A stretch of 64,000 bases of DNA, taken from positions 194,359-258,358 of the forward strand of contig NZ_JBITMQ010000015.1 of NCBI RefSeq assembly GCF_044466355.1, given 5' to 3'. The DNA is from Actinophytocola sp044466355 (GTDB lineage: Bacteria; Actinomycetota; Actinomycetes; Mycobacteriales; Pseudonocardiaceae). Shown piece by piece: positions 15,437 to 23,552 of the stretch (its first letter is position 1; each line of letters begins with the position of its first letter). The translations under genes were made by a program, and so were the position numbers. Under the pieces are notes generated by a model. That model was not told the origin of the DNA, searched no databases, and worked only from the letters and a program-made list of their open reading frames with translations.

Positions 15437-16597
15437 GTGCCGACAGGTGACCATCTGGGGAGGCTGCACGACGCCATCGAGGACTCGGACTTCGCCTGGA
15501 CGCTGTGCCTGATCGGCGAGGACCAGTCACACAAGCTGGCGGTGCTCGCCGGTGACCTGGGGCGACGCAAGTCGAGCACCGGCGAGGGCAAGCAGATCAC
15601 GTCCGGTTTCGCGTACTGGGGCATCGCCCCGACGATCGCGTGGGCGCACGCGTGCACCGACCCGTTCTACCCGGTGATGCAGCAGAGCATCGAGTCGTTC
15701 GCGCTGCGGTGGGCGCAGGTGCGGGCGCAGCTCGCGGAGACCCCGTTCCACTACGTCAGCCTCGGCGTCGGCACCGGGCACAAGGACCGCTCCATCCTGC
15801 ACGACCTGCTGAGCGCGAACCCGGGCCTGCTGTACTCGCCGGTGGACCTGTCGGCGGAGATGCTGCGGTTCGGCATGCGTGAGTCGCTGAAGGGCGTCGA
15901 CCTGTCCCGTCGGCAGGTCGTGCCCGTCCAGCTCGACTTCGCGGTCGACGCGAACCTCGCCGAGTACCGGCGGCTGCTGCACCGGCTGGTCGGCGACGAG
16001 CCGATCCTGTACTCGCTGCTCGGCAACACGATGGCCAACTTCGACGACGACATCGACCTGCTGGGCAAGCTGACCTGGCTGCTGCGCCCGCAGGACCGGT
16101 TCCTGCTCGAGGTGGCGACCACCGCGTCCCTCGACGAGGACCTCGCCGACCACGCCGCCGAGGAGTACCGCAGCAGCCGCGCGTACAAGGAGTTCGTGAC
16201 CAGCGCGCTGCAGCACTACACCGACCTCACCATCGACATGGACAACGTGCACTTCCGCGGCTCCGTCGAGGCCGACCGCGCGCTGCGGGTCAAGGTGATC
16301 TACCAGAACGCGACCGGCGGCGTGCAGCGGATCATGCTGCCGGACCGCAACATCGTCCGCTTCGACGACGGCGACACCATCCGCCTGTACCTCACCAGGA
16401 AGTACGCGAACGCCGCCGTCGACGACATGCTGGAGACGGTCGGGATGACCAAGGTGCTCAGCACCCACTCCGGGTTCGCCTCGCACCGCTCCCCCGGCGG
16501 GTTCGGCATCGACCTGATGCTGCTGTCGGCGGGCCGGGCCCTGCCCGCGCAGCGGTCCAGCCGCGCCGACGAGATCTGGTCCAGCTTCAACCGATGA
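15437..16597 (+). CDS. EgtD-like SAM-dependent methyltransferase
   Basis: 386 residues. The central part matches the histidine-specific methyltransferase (EgtD-type) fold: SLGVGTGHKDRSILHDLL is the SAM motif I region, followed by YSPVDLSAEML and LLGNTMANFDDD. EgtD itself (about 320 residues) trimethylates histidine in ergothioneine synthesis, but the EgtD substrate-loop signature is not evident and no egtB/C/E genes are near. So this is an EgtD-like enzyme of unknown substrate. GTG 15437 is preceded by TGGGGGTAG. The stop overlaps the next ATG by 4 bp. Confidence 0.72.
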   Translation: MPTGDHLGRLHDAIEDSDFAWTLCLIGEDQSHKLAVLAGDLGRRKSSTGEGKQITSGFAYWGIAPTIAWAHACTDPFYPVMQQSIESFALRWAQVRAQLAETPFHYVSLGVGTGHKDRSILHDLLSANPGLLYSPVDLSAEMLRFGMRESLKGVDLSRRQVVPVQLDFAVDANLAEYRRLLHRLVGDEPILYSLLGNTMANFDDDIDLLGKLTWLLRPQDRFLLEVATTASLDEDLADHAAEEYRSSRAYKEFVTSALQHYTDLTIDMDNVHFRGSVEADRALRVKVIYQNATGGVQRIMLPDRNIVRFDDGDTIRLYLTRKYANAAVDDMLETVGMTKVLSTHSGFASHRSPGGFGIDLMLLSAGRALPAQRSSRADEIWSSFNR

Positions 16598-17172
16598 CCA
16601 GGCTCGTCATCACGGCCCTCACGTTCGGGGCGCTGGCCGTCGCGGCGGGCCTGGGCATCGCGTGGCTCGTGGTGTCGCCGGCCGACCAGCGCTGGGAGCC
16701 CGCGGTGAACACGCTCGCGCTGCTCGCGGGCATCACCGGCATCTTCGCCGAGCGGTGGGCGGCCGAACGGGAACGCCGCCTGCAGGCGGTCGAGTCGATC
16801 CGGGCCGAGCTGGCGCACGACGTCGAGGTGCTCGACGACGACGCGTTCACCCGGGACCCGGACGCGTACCGGCGGCGGCGGGTGTATCCGAGGCTCGTGG
16901 TGTCCGCGGTGGACTCCGCGTTCGCGTCGGGTGCGTTGTCGCGGCGGCGGGACGGGGAGCTGATCAGGATGCTGCACGCCTGGCGGGACACGGTGAACAC
17001 GGTCAACCGGCGGCTCGACCTCACCGAGTCGCTGACGTTCGCGACCGCGTCGATGGACGAGGTCGAGGCGTTCAACCGGGCTTTGCAGCGGTCGGACGGG
17101 TATCTGACCGGGGCGCGGGCCCTGCTCACGGAACTGCAGTCCTATCTGGACACCACGTGGAAGGCTCGCTGA
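16594..17172 (+). CDS. membrane-anchored protein of unknown function
   Basis: 192 residues. Two N-terminal transmembrane segments (residues 4-28 and about 37-52) are followed by a charged, mostly helical cytoplasmic domain beginning ERWAAERERRLQAVESIRAEL. No family is recognised. It is translationally coupled (ATGA) to the EgtD-like methyltransferase and probably works with it at the membrane. Confidence 0.6.
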   Translation: MTRLVITALTFGALAVAAGLGIAWLVVSPADQRWEPAVNTLALLAGITGIFAERWAAERERRLQAVESIRAELAHDVEVLDDDAFTRDPDAYRRRRVYPRLVVSAVDSAFASGALSRRRDGELIRMLHAWRDTVNTVNRRLDLTESLTFATASMDEVEAFNRALQRSDGYLTGARALLTELQSYLDTTWKAR

Positions 17173-17340
17173 GCTGCTTGGGCGTGCCTTCCGAGGGCTC
17201 GCCGGAGGCGGCCTCACGATTCGGGCTTGTTGTGGTTTGGCCAGGATGGGGTGCCCTCCGGGGGGGTCCTCGCCGGACTGGCAGATCTCGGGGAGGGGCC
17301 TTCCGAGTTGGTCTCGGGGTTCTTTGGCGAGGATGGGTCT

Positions 17341-17475
17341 GCCTGCCCTCCCGTCGACCTCCCTCCGGGCTATCACACCGGGTCAAGGGGCCGGTGTTTC
17401 GGGCACGGGGTGCTTTCGGCTGGCCCCTTGACCCGGTGTGATCGGGCTTCGCCAGGTCGACGGGAGGGCAGGCAG
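17341..17475. repeat. long imperfect inverted repeat
   Basis: Outer arms 17341-17361 and 17455-17475 are perfectly complementary over 21 bp, and inner arms 17373-17393 and 17423-17443 over another 21 bp. They are separated by short non-pairing stretches, giving one long hairpin with a ~29-nt loop. Upstream (17172-17340) are partial direct repeats of a similar GGATGGG...GCCCTCC string. No open frame fits. It resembles a miniature inverted-repeat element or a structured RNA. Confidence 0.8.
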
Positions 17476-17492
17476 GCCGCCTTTCTGGGCTA

Positions 17493-17520
17493 GAGCCCCG
17501 CTCGTGCACGGAGCTGGGGC
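17493..17520. terminator. hairpin downstream of the long inverted repeat
   Basis: AGCCCC-GCTC pairs with GAGC-T-GGGGCT around a 7-nt loop. It is one of several stacked hairpins in this 480-bp gene-free convergent region. Confidence 0.45.
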
Positions 17521-17574
17521 TCCTTCGCGGCGGTGCAGTGCACCTGGTGGATGAGCGGTGGGGGCGGGCGGTTC

Positions 17575-17609
17575 TCGGTGCGGCGCCCTGGCCCTGGGCG
17601 CCGCACCGA
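17575..17609. terminator. bidirectional terminator hairpin
   Basis: A perfect 14-bp stem (TCGGTGCGGCGCCC) with a 7-nt loop, 42 bp from the xylanase stop. It probably ends the cellulase/xylanase operon on the minus strand and the methyltransferase unit on the plus strand. Confidence 0.75.
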
Positions 17610-17650
17610 ACTCCTGTCCCGGGCGCGGAACCGGGGCAGGCGTCACCACG

Positions 17651-19303
17651 TCACGCGGTGGCGCACGTGGTGCCGTTCACGGTGAACCCCGTGGGGGCGG
17701 TGTTGGCGCCGGTGTAGGTGCCGTTGAAGCCGATCCCGATCGAGGTGTTCGGGGCTATCGTCTGGTTCCACGACAGGTTCGTCGCGGTGATCTGCTGGCC
17801 CGTCTGTGACCAGTTGGCGCTCCAGCCGGGCGGCGTGAGCTGCTGGCCGGACGGGAACGTGAACGTCAGCGTCCACCCGTTGATCGCGGTCGTGCCGGTG
17901 TTCGAGATGGTCACCGTCGCCGTGAAACCGCCGCCGCCGCCCCAGTTCGAGGCGTTGTAGCCGACCACGCAGCCGCCTGACTGTCCGTCCGTCGTCGTGA
18001 ACGTCGTTGTCGCCGACGCGGGCGACAGGTTGCCCGCGCCGTCCCGCGCGCGCACGTACACCTCGTACCGCGTGCTCGGGGTGAGGCCCGTCAGCGTCGC
18101 GGCGTTCGTCGTGGTCTGTGCCAGTGTCGTGCCGTCGGCTCGGTACACGGTGTAGCCCGCCAGGTTGCTGCCGCCCGTGTCCGTCGACGCTGTCCACGAC
18201 AGCGACGCGCTCGTCGCCGTCACCGCCGACGTGGCCGGGGCGCCCGGGGTGGTCGGTGGGGTGGTGTCCGGGGTGGTACCGCCTGCGAGCGCGTCGTGGA
18301 CCGCTGTGTACGCGGGCTTGACCTGGAAGTTCTCGTCCACCAGCAACGCCGCGCCCTCGCCGGGGAACGTGCTCGGCACCCACGAGTACTTGTCCGTGTA
18401 ACCCCACGTCGTGATGCCCACGCACCTCGCGACCGCCAGGCACGCGTTCGTGACGTTGCGGTAGTAGGTCGCCTGTGTGGCGAGCTTCGTCGCGTCCGCG
18501 GGTAGTTGCATGCGGACGTCCAGCTCGGTGATCGCGACGTCCAGGCCGAGGTCCGCGAACCGTTGCAGGTTCTGCTGCATCTGGCTCGGGAACCCGTACT
18601 GGATCGCCAGGTGCGCCTGGAAACCTACGCCGTCGATCGGGACGCCGTCCGCCAGCAGCGACTGCACCAGACGGTACATACCGTCGCTCTTGGCGCCGAT
18701 GCCGTCGGTGTTGTAGTCGTTGATGTACAGCTTCACGTCCGGGTCGGCGGCGCGGGCCGCGCGGAACGCGTCGGCGATGTAGCTGGGGCCGAGTTTCTGC
18801 AGCCAGAACGAGTTGCGCAGCGAGCCGTCCTCGTTCAGCGGCTCGTTCACCACGTCCCACGCGTACAGGTCGCCGCGGTAGTGGGTGACCACGTTCTCGA
18901 TGTGGTTCCGCACCGCGGTGCGCATGGCCGTGGCGTCCAGGTTCTGCACCCAGCCCGGGGTTTGGTTGTGCCACAACAGGGTGTGGCCGCGGACGGTCTG
19001 GCCGTTCTGCTGCGCCAGCGCCACGATCTCGTCGCCGCGGGCGTAGTTGAACTGGCCGGGCTGCGGTTCGGTCGTGTCCCACTTCATCGCGTTGCCCGGG
19101 GTCAGCTGGCTGAACTCGGCGGCGATGTGCGGGCGGTAGGCGGTGTCGGTGATCTCGTTGTTGTCGACGGCGTCGCCGAAGTACTTGCCGTGCGCGGCGG
19201 CGTGTTCCTTCAGCGGGCCGGACGCCTGTGCGGGTGTGACCGCGACCAGCGTGCCCGCCACGGCGGCGAGCAGGCTGGTCGCGGCCGCGAGTGTCTTCCT
19301 CAC
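17651..19303 (-). CDS. secreted GH10 endo-1,4-beta-xylanase with Fn3 and CBM2
   Basis: 550 residues: signal peptide (1-28, ending AQA-SG), GH10 barrel (~30-335), fibronectin type III module (~350-435), family 2 cellulose-binding module (~450-550). The acid/base Glu is in WDVVNEPLNE and the nucleophile Glu in ITELDVRM. It cleaves xylan backbones outside the cell. GTG start, one base after the GH74 stop, so it is the last gene of the operon. The Fn3 linker differs from the Asp-Pro linkers of the other three enzymes. Confidence 0.95.
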   Translation of the reverse strand: MRKTLAAATSLLAAVAGTLVAVTPAQASGPLKEHAAAHGKYFGDAVDNNEITDTAYRPHIAAEFSQLTPGNAMKWDTTEPQPGQFNYARGDEIVALAQQNGQTVRGHTLLWHNQTPGWVQNLDATAMRTAVRNHIENVVTHYRGDLYAWDVVNEPLNEDGSLRNSFWLQKLGPSYIADAFRAARAADPDVKLYINDYNTDGIGAKSDGMYRLVQSLLADGVPIDGVGFQAHLAIQYGFPSQMQQNLQRFADLGLDVAITELDVRMQLPADATKLATQATYYRNVTNACLAVARCVGITTWGYTDKYSWVPSTFPGEGAALLVDENFQVKPAYTAVHDALAGGTTPDTTPPTTPGAPATSAVTATSASLSWTASTDTGGSNLAGYTVYRADGTTLAQTTTNAATLTGLTPSTRYEVYVRARDGAGNLSPASATTTFTTTDGQSGGCVVGYNASNWGGGGGFTATVTISNTGTTAINGWTLTFTFPSGQQLTPPGWSANWSQTGQQITATNLSWNQTIAPNTSIGIGFNGTYTGANTAPTGFTVNGTTCATA

Positions 19304-19304
19304 G

Positions 19305-21953
19305 TCAGCTCCCGGTGGTGCAGGGGTTGTTGTTCACGGTGAATCCGGCCGGGGACGGGTTGGTCCCGCTCCACGACCCGTTGAACCCGATCCGCACCGA
19401 CCCGCCCGGTGCGATCGCGCCGTTGTAACCGAGGTTGACCGCCGTGACGTCGGCGCCGGTCTGCGCCCACGTCGCGCCCCACCCACTGGTGACGCGCTGT
19501 CCGGCGGCGAACGAGAACGCCAGCCGCCAACTGCTCAGCGGAGTCGTGCTCGTGTTGGCGATCGTCACCGATCCGGTGAAACCGCCAGGCCACTGGTTGA
19601 CCCCGTAGGTGACCTTGCACGTACCGGTGGGCTCCGGATCGGGGTCGGGATCCGGGTCCGGGTCGGTCGTGCCGGTCCGGTCGGCGTAGAGGATGCCGCG
19701 GCCGTTGGTGCCCAGGTAGACGCGGCCGTACACACGGGGGTCGCCGGTGATCGCGTCCCCGGCGTTGCCGTACTGGTGCTGGTCGTCGTTGATGCGGACC
19801 CACGCGGCGCCGTTGTCGTCGGACCGGTACACGCCAGTGACGCCGTCGATCGTCGCCATGGCGAACAGGGCCGGGTTCGTCCGGCCCGGTGCTGCCTTGC
19901 CGAACCCGACACCGACCGCCTTGGACACCGTGGACAGCGTGGTGAAGCTCGCGCCCGAGTCGGTCGAGTGGTACAGGCCGGTGTCGCCCGCGAGCCAGAT
20001 GTCGCCTTCCCTGCCGGGCAACGCCTTGAACTTCGCCGTGCTGGGCAGGCCGCTGGCCGCGGTCTGCGTGAACGTGGCGCCGCCGTTGGTGCTGACGTAG
20101 AACCGGCCGCCGAAGAACCCGTAGAACTTGCTCGCGTTCACCCGGTCGGACTCCACCACGGCCTCCGTCGGCAGGCCCTGTGCCTGCGTCCACGAGCTGC
20201 CGAAGCCGACCGAGTAGTGCACGGGCTGTCCCTTGGGCGCCCACACGAACCGGCTGCCGTCGGCGGCCGCCGCGACCGTACCGCCCTCGTTGACGCCACC
20301 CGGTTCGGTGCCCTGGAACCAGTTCGCGCCGCCGTCGGTCGAGAACGCGACGTGGCTGTCGTTCGGCCGGTCGGCGTCGGTGAAGTTGCCCGCACGCACC
20401 ATCACGCTCGGGTTGTTCTCCGCGTAGTCGAGGCTGGTCGTCGACGTGAACACCGGCTGGGTGAACATCTTCGACGGCACGGCGGCGAGACTGTCGTGCC
20501 GGAAGCCGCCGATGTCACCGAGCCCCGAGACCAGCGGCGCGCCGGTCGGCGGGCTGATCAGGTCCAGGACCGCGGTCTCCTCCAGTCCCGCCGCCATCGG
20601 CCGGATCGTGAACTGGGTGCCGTTGTCCCAGTTGGTCAGGTTGGTGGTGCCGTAGATGGTGGCGCCGGTGCCGTACATCATGCGGTTGGAGTTGAACGGG
20701 TCGATCTCCAGCGACTCGGTCATCCAGCCCAGTTTCGGCGTCACCTCGGGTGGTTGCGGGTTCGTGCCGAAGTCCAGCCACGGTGCCGACGAGGTGTCCA
20801 TCGTGTACCGGAAGCTACGGTTGGGGTACGACGTCCAGTCCCAGATCCTGGTCCACGTGGCGCCGCCGTCCGTGCTGCGGAAGAAGATGACGTCCGGCCA
20901 CCACGAGATCTGCGTGGCCACCATGATCGTGCCCGGGTTCTGCCGGTCGATCGTCAGTCCGCTGTAGCCGAAGTAGCTGTCGCTGCTGCTGGACGGGATG
21001 GGGCTGATCCGCGTCCACGCACCGTTCGTCGTGCCGTACTTCCACACGTCGCCCTTCGCGCCGTCGTACGGGCCGCCGGTGTCGCTCGTCGCGATGTACA
21101 GCTGGTGGTTCACCGGGTCGAGGACACCCTTGTGCGCCAGGTATCCGGTGGGCTGGCCAGCGATCCGTTCCCAGCTGGTGCCGCCGTCGGTGGACCGGTA
21201 GACGGTGTTCTCCTTGTCGGCGACGCCGACGTAGATGCCCTGCGTGGTGTTGCCCGCGGTGCCGGTCGACTTGTCGAACGTCACCCACACGACACCCGGC
21301 CGGTGCGACAGGTAACCGTTGGGGTCACTGGGGTCCTGCGCGTAGTTGCCGACGTTGGGGAAGTTCGCGACCTTGGCCCACGTGACGCCGTGGTCGGTGC
21401 TGCGCCACAGCCCGTTGCCGTCCGGGGCGCCGAAGTAGACGGTGCTGTTGCGGTTCGGGTCGACCGCGAGCCGCTCCCCCATGCCGCGACCCGGCATGTT
21501 GCCGCCGAGCTTGAACGGCAGCGCCGTCGCCTGCCAGGTCGCGCCCTTGTCGGCCGACCGCAGGATGGCGCCGTTGTTGGGGTCCCAGCTGTTGGTGTAC
21601 ATGCCGACCGCCGCGTACACCCGGTTCGTCTCGACGGGATCGGTGGCGAGGCTGTGCACGCCGTTCCAGCCCCACCTGTCCCAGCCGACCCAGTCCAGCA
21701 GCGGGACCCAGCGGCCGGTGGACTCGTGCCACCGGTACGCGCCGCCGATGTCGGTGCGCGCGTAGATCAGGTCGCGTTCGGTCTGGTTGAAGACGATCGA
21801 CGGCACGAACCCGCCGCCCGCGATCTCCACGTTGCGCCAGTTGTAGGGCTCGGCGGGCGCGGCCGCCGCGGTCGGCCCGGCGGCCGCGCCGGTGACCGCG
21901 ACAGAAGCGGCCACCAGCGCCCCGGCCAGTAGATGTGCCAGTTTCACCCGCAT
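19305..21953 (-). CDS. secreted GH74 xyloglucanase with CBM2
   Basis: 882 residues: signal peptide, a two-lobed beta-propeller GH74 domain (~36-760) with repeated Asp-box/BNR strings such as STDGGTSWER, SADKGATWQ and STDHGVTWAK, an Asp-Pro linker and a C-terminal CBM2. The start YNWRNVEIAGGGFVPSIVFN is typical for GH74. The family hydrolyses xyloglucan, which coats plant cellulose. It lies 13 bp downstream of the GH5 gene and 1 bp upstream of the xylanase gene. Confidence 0.93.
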   Translation of the reverse strand: MRVKLAHLLAGALVAASVAVTGAAAGPTAAAAPAEPYNWRNVEIAGGGFVPSIVFNQTERDLIYARTDIGGAYRWHESTGRWVPLLDWVGWDRWGWNGVHSLATDPVETNRVYAAVGMYTNSWDPNNGAILRSADKGATWQATALPFKLGGNMPGRGMGERLAVDPNRNSTVYFGAPDGNGLWRSTDHGVTWAKVANFPNVGNYAQDPSDPNGYLSHRPGVVWVTFDKSTGTAGNTTQGIYVGVADKENTVYRSTDGGTSWERIAGQPTGYLAHKGVLDPVNHQLYIATSDTGGPYDGAKGDVWKYGTTNGAWTRISPIPSSSSDSYFGYSGLTIDRQNPGTIMVATQISWWPDVIFFRSTDGGATWTRIWDWTSYPNRSFRYTMDTSSAPWLDFGTNPQPPEVTPKLGWMTESLEIDPFNSNRMMYGTGATIYGTTNLTNWDNGTQFTIRPMAAGLEETAVLDLISPPTGAPLVSGLGDIGGFRHDSLAAVPSKMFTQPVFTSTTSLDYAENNPSVMVRAGNFTDADRPNDSHVAFSTDGGANWFQGTEPGGVNEGGTVAAAADGSRFVWAPKGQPVHYSVGFGSSWTQAQGLPTEAVVESDRVNASKFYGFFGGRFYVSTNGGATFTQTAASGLPSTAKFKALPGREGDIWLAGDTGLYHSTDSGASFTTLSTVSKAVGVGFGKAAPGRTNPALFAMATIDGVTGVYRSDDNGAAWVRINDDQHQYGNAGDAITGDPRVYGRVYLGTNGRGILYADRTGTTDPDPDPDPDPEPTGTCKVTYGVNQWPGGFTGSVTIANTSTTPLSSWRLAFSFAAGQRVTSGWGATWAQTGADVTAVNLGYNGAIAPGGSVRIGFNGSWSGTNPSPAGFTVNNNPCTTGS

Positions 21954-21966
21954 GTGCCGTCAGTCC

Positions 21967-23478
21967 TCACGCGACCGTGCACGCCGTGCCGTTGACGGTG
22001 AAGGCCGACGGTCTGGCGTTGGTGCCGGTGTAGCTCGCGTTGAAGCCGATCCCGGTGGCCGACGCGCCCGCGGCGATCAGCCGGTTGTGGTCGGCGTTGG
22101 TGGCCGTGACCGTCGCGCCGGACTGGGTCCAGGTGGCGCTCCAGCCGTTCGTGACGCGCTGGTCGCCCGCGAACGTGAACGACAGCGTCCACCCGTTGAG
22201 CGCCGCCGTCCCGGTGTTCGCGATCGACAGCGACGCGGTGAAGCCCGTGCCCCAGTCGTTCACGGCGTACGTGACCCGGCAGGAGGTCTCCGGTTCCGGG
22301 TCCGGATCCGGGTTGCCGCCGCCGTCCGGCGCGATGAGGTACGGGTCCAGGTAGGCCTGTTTGGTGGTGTTGACCGTGGTCCAGTCGTCGTTGAGGATCC
22401 CGCCCGTGTCGCCGGAGTTCGGGTTCCACGACCAGAACGTGAAGCTGATCGCGTCCGTGCCGGTGCCGAGGTAGGCCATCAGCGTCCGCAGCCACGTCTG
22501 GTCACGCGGGTCGGCGAGGGTGGTGCCGAACTCACCGAGCAGCACCGGTGCCACGTTGTTCTTGAACAGGTAGCCCCAGTTCTTGTCCCAGATCGCCGCC
22601 ATGTTGTTCGGGAACGCCGGGTCGGAGAACCAGTCCTGTGGGAAGACCGAGGTCGCGTAGTCGTGTGCGGAGTAGACGAGCCGGTTCGCGACGTTGAGCC
22701 GCACCGGTGCGGTCGCCGCGCCCTGCAGGTTGCCGCCCCACCAGTAGCCGTCGCCGTTGTACTCGCTGACGCCCTCGACGACGATCAGCCAGTTCGGGTT
22801 CACCGCCAGGATCGCGTTGCCCGCCCGTTCGGCGGCGAGGCGCCAGTCGGTGGCCTGGTCGCCGCTCCCCCAGTTCGCGCCACCACCGCCCTGGATGCCG
22901 TGCGGTTCGTTGTGCAGGTCGGCGCCGATCACCGTGGTGTTGCCGAGGTAGCGCTGCGCGAGCATGCGCCAGTCGCTGATCCACCGGCTCTCCGGATAGG
23001 CGCTGGTGTACCAGAGCGCGGACTGCGCGCCGGAGTCCGGCCGGTGCCGGTCCAGCAGCACCTTCATGCCGATCTGCCCGGCGTAGTCGATGATCCGGTC
23101 CATGATCTGCAGGCCGGACAGCCCCTGCAGGTCGGGATTGAGGTCGTAGCGGATGCTGGTCGGCGTGGAGCCGGCGTCGAAGAGCTGGCTGGAGAACGGG
23201 AGCCGCAGCGTGTTGTACTTCAGGCTCTTCATCTGGTCGAGCATGTCCTTGTAGCCGCGGGACCACAGGCCGTGCGGCGCGTAGTTCGCCGTCTCCAGAC
23301 CGAACCAGTTGATGCCGGTCATCCGTACCGGCTGGTTGTTCGAGTCGAGCAGCTGCCTGCCGTTGGTGTGCCAGTAGCCCGCGCCGGCCGCCGAGGCGGG
23401 TGCGGTGTGGACCAACGGCACGAGCAAGGCCAGTAACAGTGCGGGGACCAGGGTGAACGCGACGTTGCGTCGTCTCAT
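21967..23478 (-). CDS. secreted GH5 endoglucanase with CBM2
   Basis: 503 residues: signal peptide (1-31), GH5 barrel (~32-380), short Asp-Pro-Glu linker, CBM2. GADLHNEPHG holds the acid/base Glu and LLGEFGTT the nucleophile Glu. The mature start GYWHTNGRQLLDSNNQPVRM resembles the Acidothermus E1 endocellulase group. ATG 23478 begins a typical signal peptide, so the longer open frame is not used. The terminator-like hairpin between GH6 and GH5 may lower its expression relative to GH6. Confidence 0.94.
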   Translation of the reverse strand: MRRRNVAFTLVPALLLALLVPLVHTAPASAAGAGYWHTNGRQLLDSNNQPVRMTGINWFGLETANYAPHGLWSRGYKDMLDQMKSLKYNTLRLPFSSQLFDAGSTPTSIRYDLNPDLQGLSGLQIMDRIIDYAGQIGMKVLLDRHRPDSGAQSALWYTSAYPESRWISDWRMLAQRYLGNTTVIGADLHNEPHGIQGGGGANWGSGDQATDWRLAAERAGNAILAVNPNWLIVVEGVSEYNGDGYWWGGNLQGAATAPVRLNVANRLVYSAHDYATSVFPQDWFSDPAFPNNMAAIWDKNWGYLFKNNVAPVLLGEFGTTLADPRDQTWLRTLMAYLGTGTDAISFTFWSWNPNSGDTGGILNDDWTTVNTTKQAYLDPYLIAPDGGGNPDPDPEPETSCRVTYAVNDWGTGFTASLSIANTGTAALNGWTLSFTFAGDQRVTNGWSATWTQSGATVTATNADHNRLIAAGASATGIGFNASYTGTNARPSAFTVNGTACTVA

Positions 23479-23508
23479 GGCAGGGGTGTCCTCAGGGTGC
23501 GCGGGGAC

Positions 23509-23545
23509 CGGGTGCCGCCCTTCGCTGGGAGAAGGGCGGCACCCG
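23509..23545 (-). terminator. intercistronic hairpin between GH6 and GH5
   Basis: A perfect 15-bp stem (CGGGTGCCGCCCTTC) with a 7-nt loop begins 8 nt after the GH6 stop and ends 31 nt before the GH5 start. There is no U-tract. It could attenuate transcription or stabilise the GH6 message 3' end. Confidence 0.7.
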
Positions 23546-23552
23546 GGGTGTG

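Noticed and set aside
19143..21932. 929-codon plus-strand frame opposite the GH74 gene
   Set aside because: Arg/Val/Gly-rich antisense shadow of a high-GC gene with no family motif; GH74 on the minus strand is unambiguous.
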